Origin: Gammaproteobacteria bacterium | GTDB lineage: Bacteria > Pseudomonadota > Gammaproteobacteria > Arenicellales > Poriferihabitantaceae | Direction of reading: 5' to 3' | Assembly (NCBI GenBank): GCA_009839585.1 | Contig: VXPI01000405.1 | Span: 1-13,457 of the forward strand | DNA length: 13,457 nucleotides | In this document: one piece after another, positions 13,126-13,457 of the stretch | Numbering within the stretch: the first letter of the stretch is position 1 | How the letters are laid out: every line of letters starts with the position of its first letter | The notes under the pieces: model-generated | Told to the model about the DNA's origin: nothing | The model's database searches: none | The model's input: only the letters and a program-made list of their open reading frames with translations | Translations under genes and position numbers: made by a program

Positions 13126-13417
13126 CGTGGCTACCCATACGAAAAAACAACCGAAAACCAGGATCCCTGCGGTGGCATTCGCAGTCCGAGGTATTTTCTG
13201 GAATATACAAATCCGCCATCATTTCGATATATCCATTTGCGACAATAAAAACGGATTTTACGACTCTATTCCAAAGATTCTGGTATTTTCCTGAACTATT
13301 TTGAAAGGATGTTTCTTGATTTGATAATTCGAAGCAGCCCGGGCTTGTTTTCGGCAGTTTCGTCTTGTCTGGTGATGCCTGACCCTGTCCCGTTCAATCG
13401 GTCGGGCATTTCATTTC
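13126..13417. promoter_or_regulatory. Upstream region of the corrinoid operon
   Basis: This 292-nt AT-rich gap separates the tRNA end from the first operon gene and must hold the operon promoter unless tRNA transcripts read through. I see no good -35/-10 pair on the minus strand; TATATC and TATATT are possible -10 boxes without matching -35 boxes, which would suit an activator-dependent promoter. It also contains TGTCGCAAAT on the minus strand (13244-13235), similar to a sequence in the regulator/MttB intergenic region, and the palindrome AGCCCGGGCT (13336-13345). No clear tRNA terminator is visible. Confidence 0.45.
13191..13208. promoter_or_regulatory. Inverted repeat upstream of the corrinoid operon
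   Basis: GTATTTTC (13191-13198) and GAATATAC (13201-13208) match as an inverted repeat at 7 of 8 positions around TG. It lies 66 nt upstream of the corrinoid protein ATG. A related direct copy (GGTATTTTCCTGAA, 13282-13295) matches 12 of 14 bases of GGTATTTTCTGGAA (13190-13203), 92 bp apart. These may be regulator sites for the operon; the protein is unknown. Confidence 0.35.
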
Positions 13418-13457
13418 TGGTGCGGGCGGAGGGAGTCGAACCCTCACTGCCATCAGG
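13418..13457 (-). tRNA. tRNA-Leu (probable), 3' part, cut by the window edge
   Basis: Read on the minus strand, the segment ends in an encoded CCA (13420-13418) preceded by the acceptor strand CGCCCGC plus A. The T-arm is GAGGG-TTCGACT-CCCTC. Before it, CCTGATGGCAGTG fits the long variable arm of a class II tRNA, and the TG just before the T-stem is typical of tRNA-Leu. The anticodon lies outside the window, so tRNA-Ser is not strictly excluded. Confidence 0.85.

Overview
The window looks like chromosome from a Gram-negative gammaproteobacterium. It carries the lipid A/Kdo genes msbA, lpxK and kdsB in the order typical of Gammaproteobacteria, rsmI nearby, and the end of a tRNA-Leu-like gene. 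Base composition and codon use look uniform. No transposase, integrase or CRISPR array is visible. Almost everything is on the minus strand; the only convincing plus-strand gene is the MttB-family methyltransferase.

Layout, left to right. 1-468 has no secure gene: it holds a perfect 10-bp inverted repeat, a 19-codon ORF resembling the start of a homocysteine S-methyltransferase, and an unrecognised 65-codon ORF. 469-1308 is rsmI. 1309-1646 is non-coding apart from a consensus -10 box and a possible upstream ORF. 1647-5156 is the msbA-lpxK-kdsB block (lipid A flippase, lipid A 4'-kinase, CMP-Kdo synthetase), read right to left. 5198-6172 is a GlxA/GbdR-type AraC-family regulator, divergent from the MttB-family gene (6328-7857). 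8062-13125 is a six-gene minus-strand operon. In reading order it encodes a corrinoid protein, a DUF1638 protein, a small 'virulence factor' family protein, a methyl-THF:corrinoid methyltransferase, a GFA/CENP-V-fold zinc protein, and a [2Fe-2S] ASKHA-type corrinoid activase. 13418-13457 is the 3' part of a tRNA with a long variable arm, probably tRNA-Leu.

How the genes fit together. The right two thirds encode a complete corrinoid-dependent methyl-transfer system. The MttB homologue, which has no in-frame amber codon and so is not a pyrrolysine enzyme, would move a methyl group from a quaternary amine to the corrinoid protein. The pterin-dependent methyltransferase would pass it to tetrahydrofolate. 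The activase would re-reduce Co(II) corrinoid after accidental oxidation. The GlxA-type regulator belongs to the family of GbdR and CdhR, which sense glycine betaine and carnitine, so a betaine-like substrate is plausible; the substrate itself cannot be read from the sequence. The least understood parts are the DUF1638 protein, the 'virulence factor' protein and the GFA protein, which sits inside the operon with a 4-base ATGA overlap to the activase. Three proteins of the system carry short Arg-rich tails.
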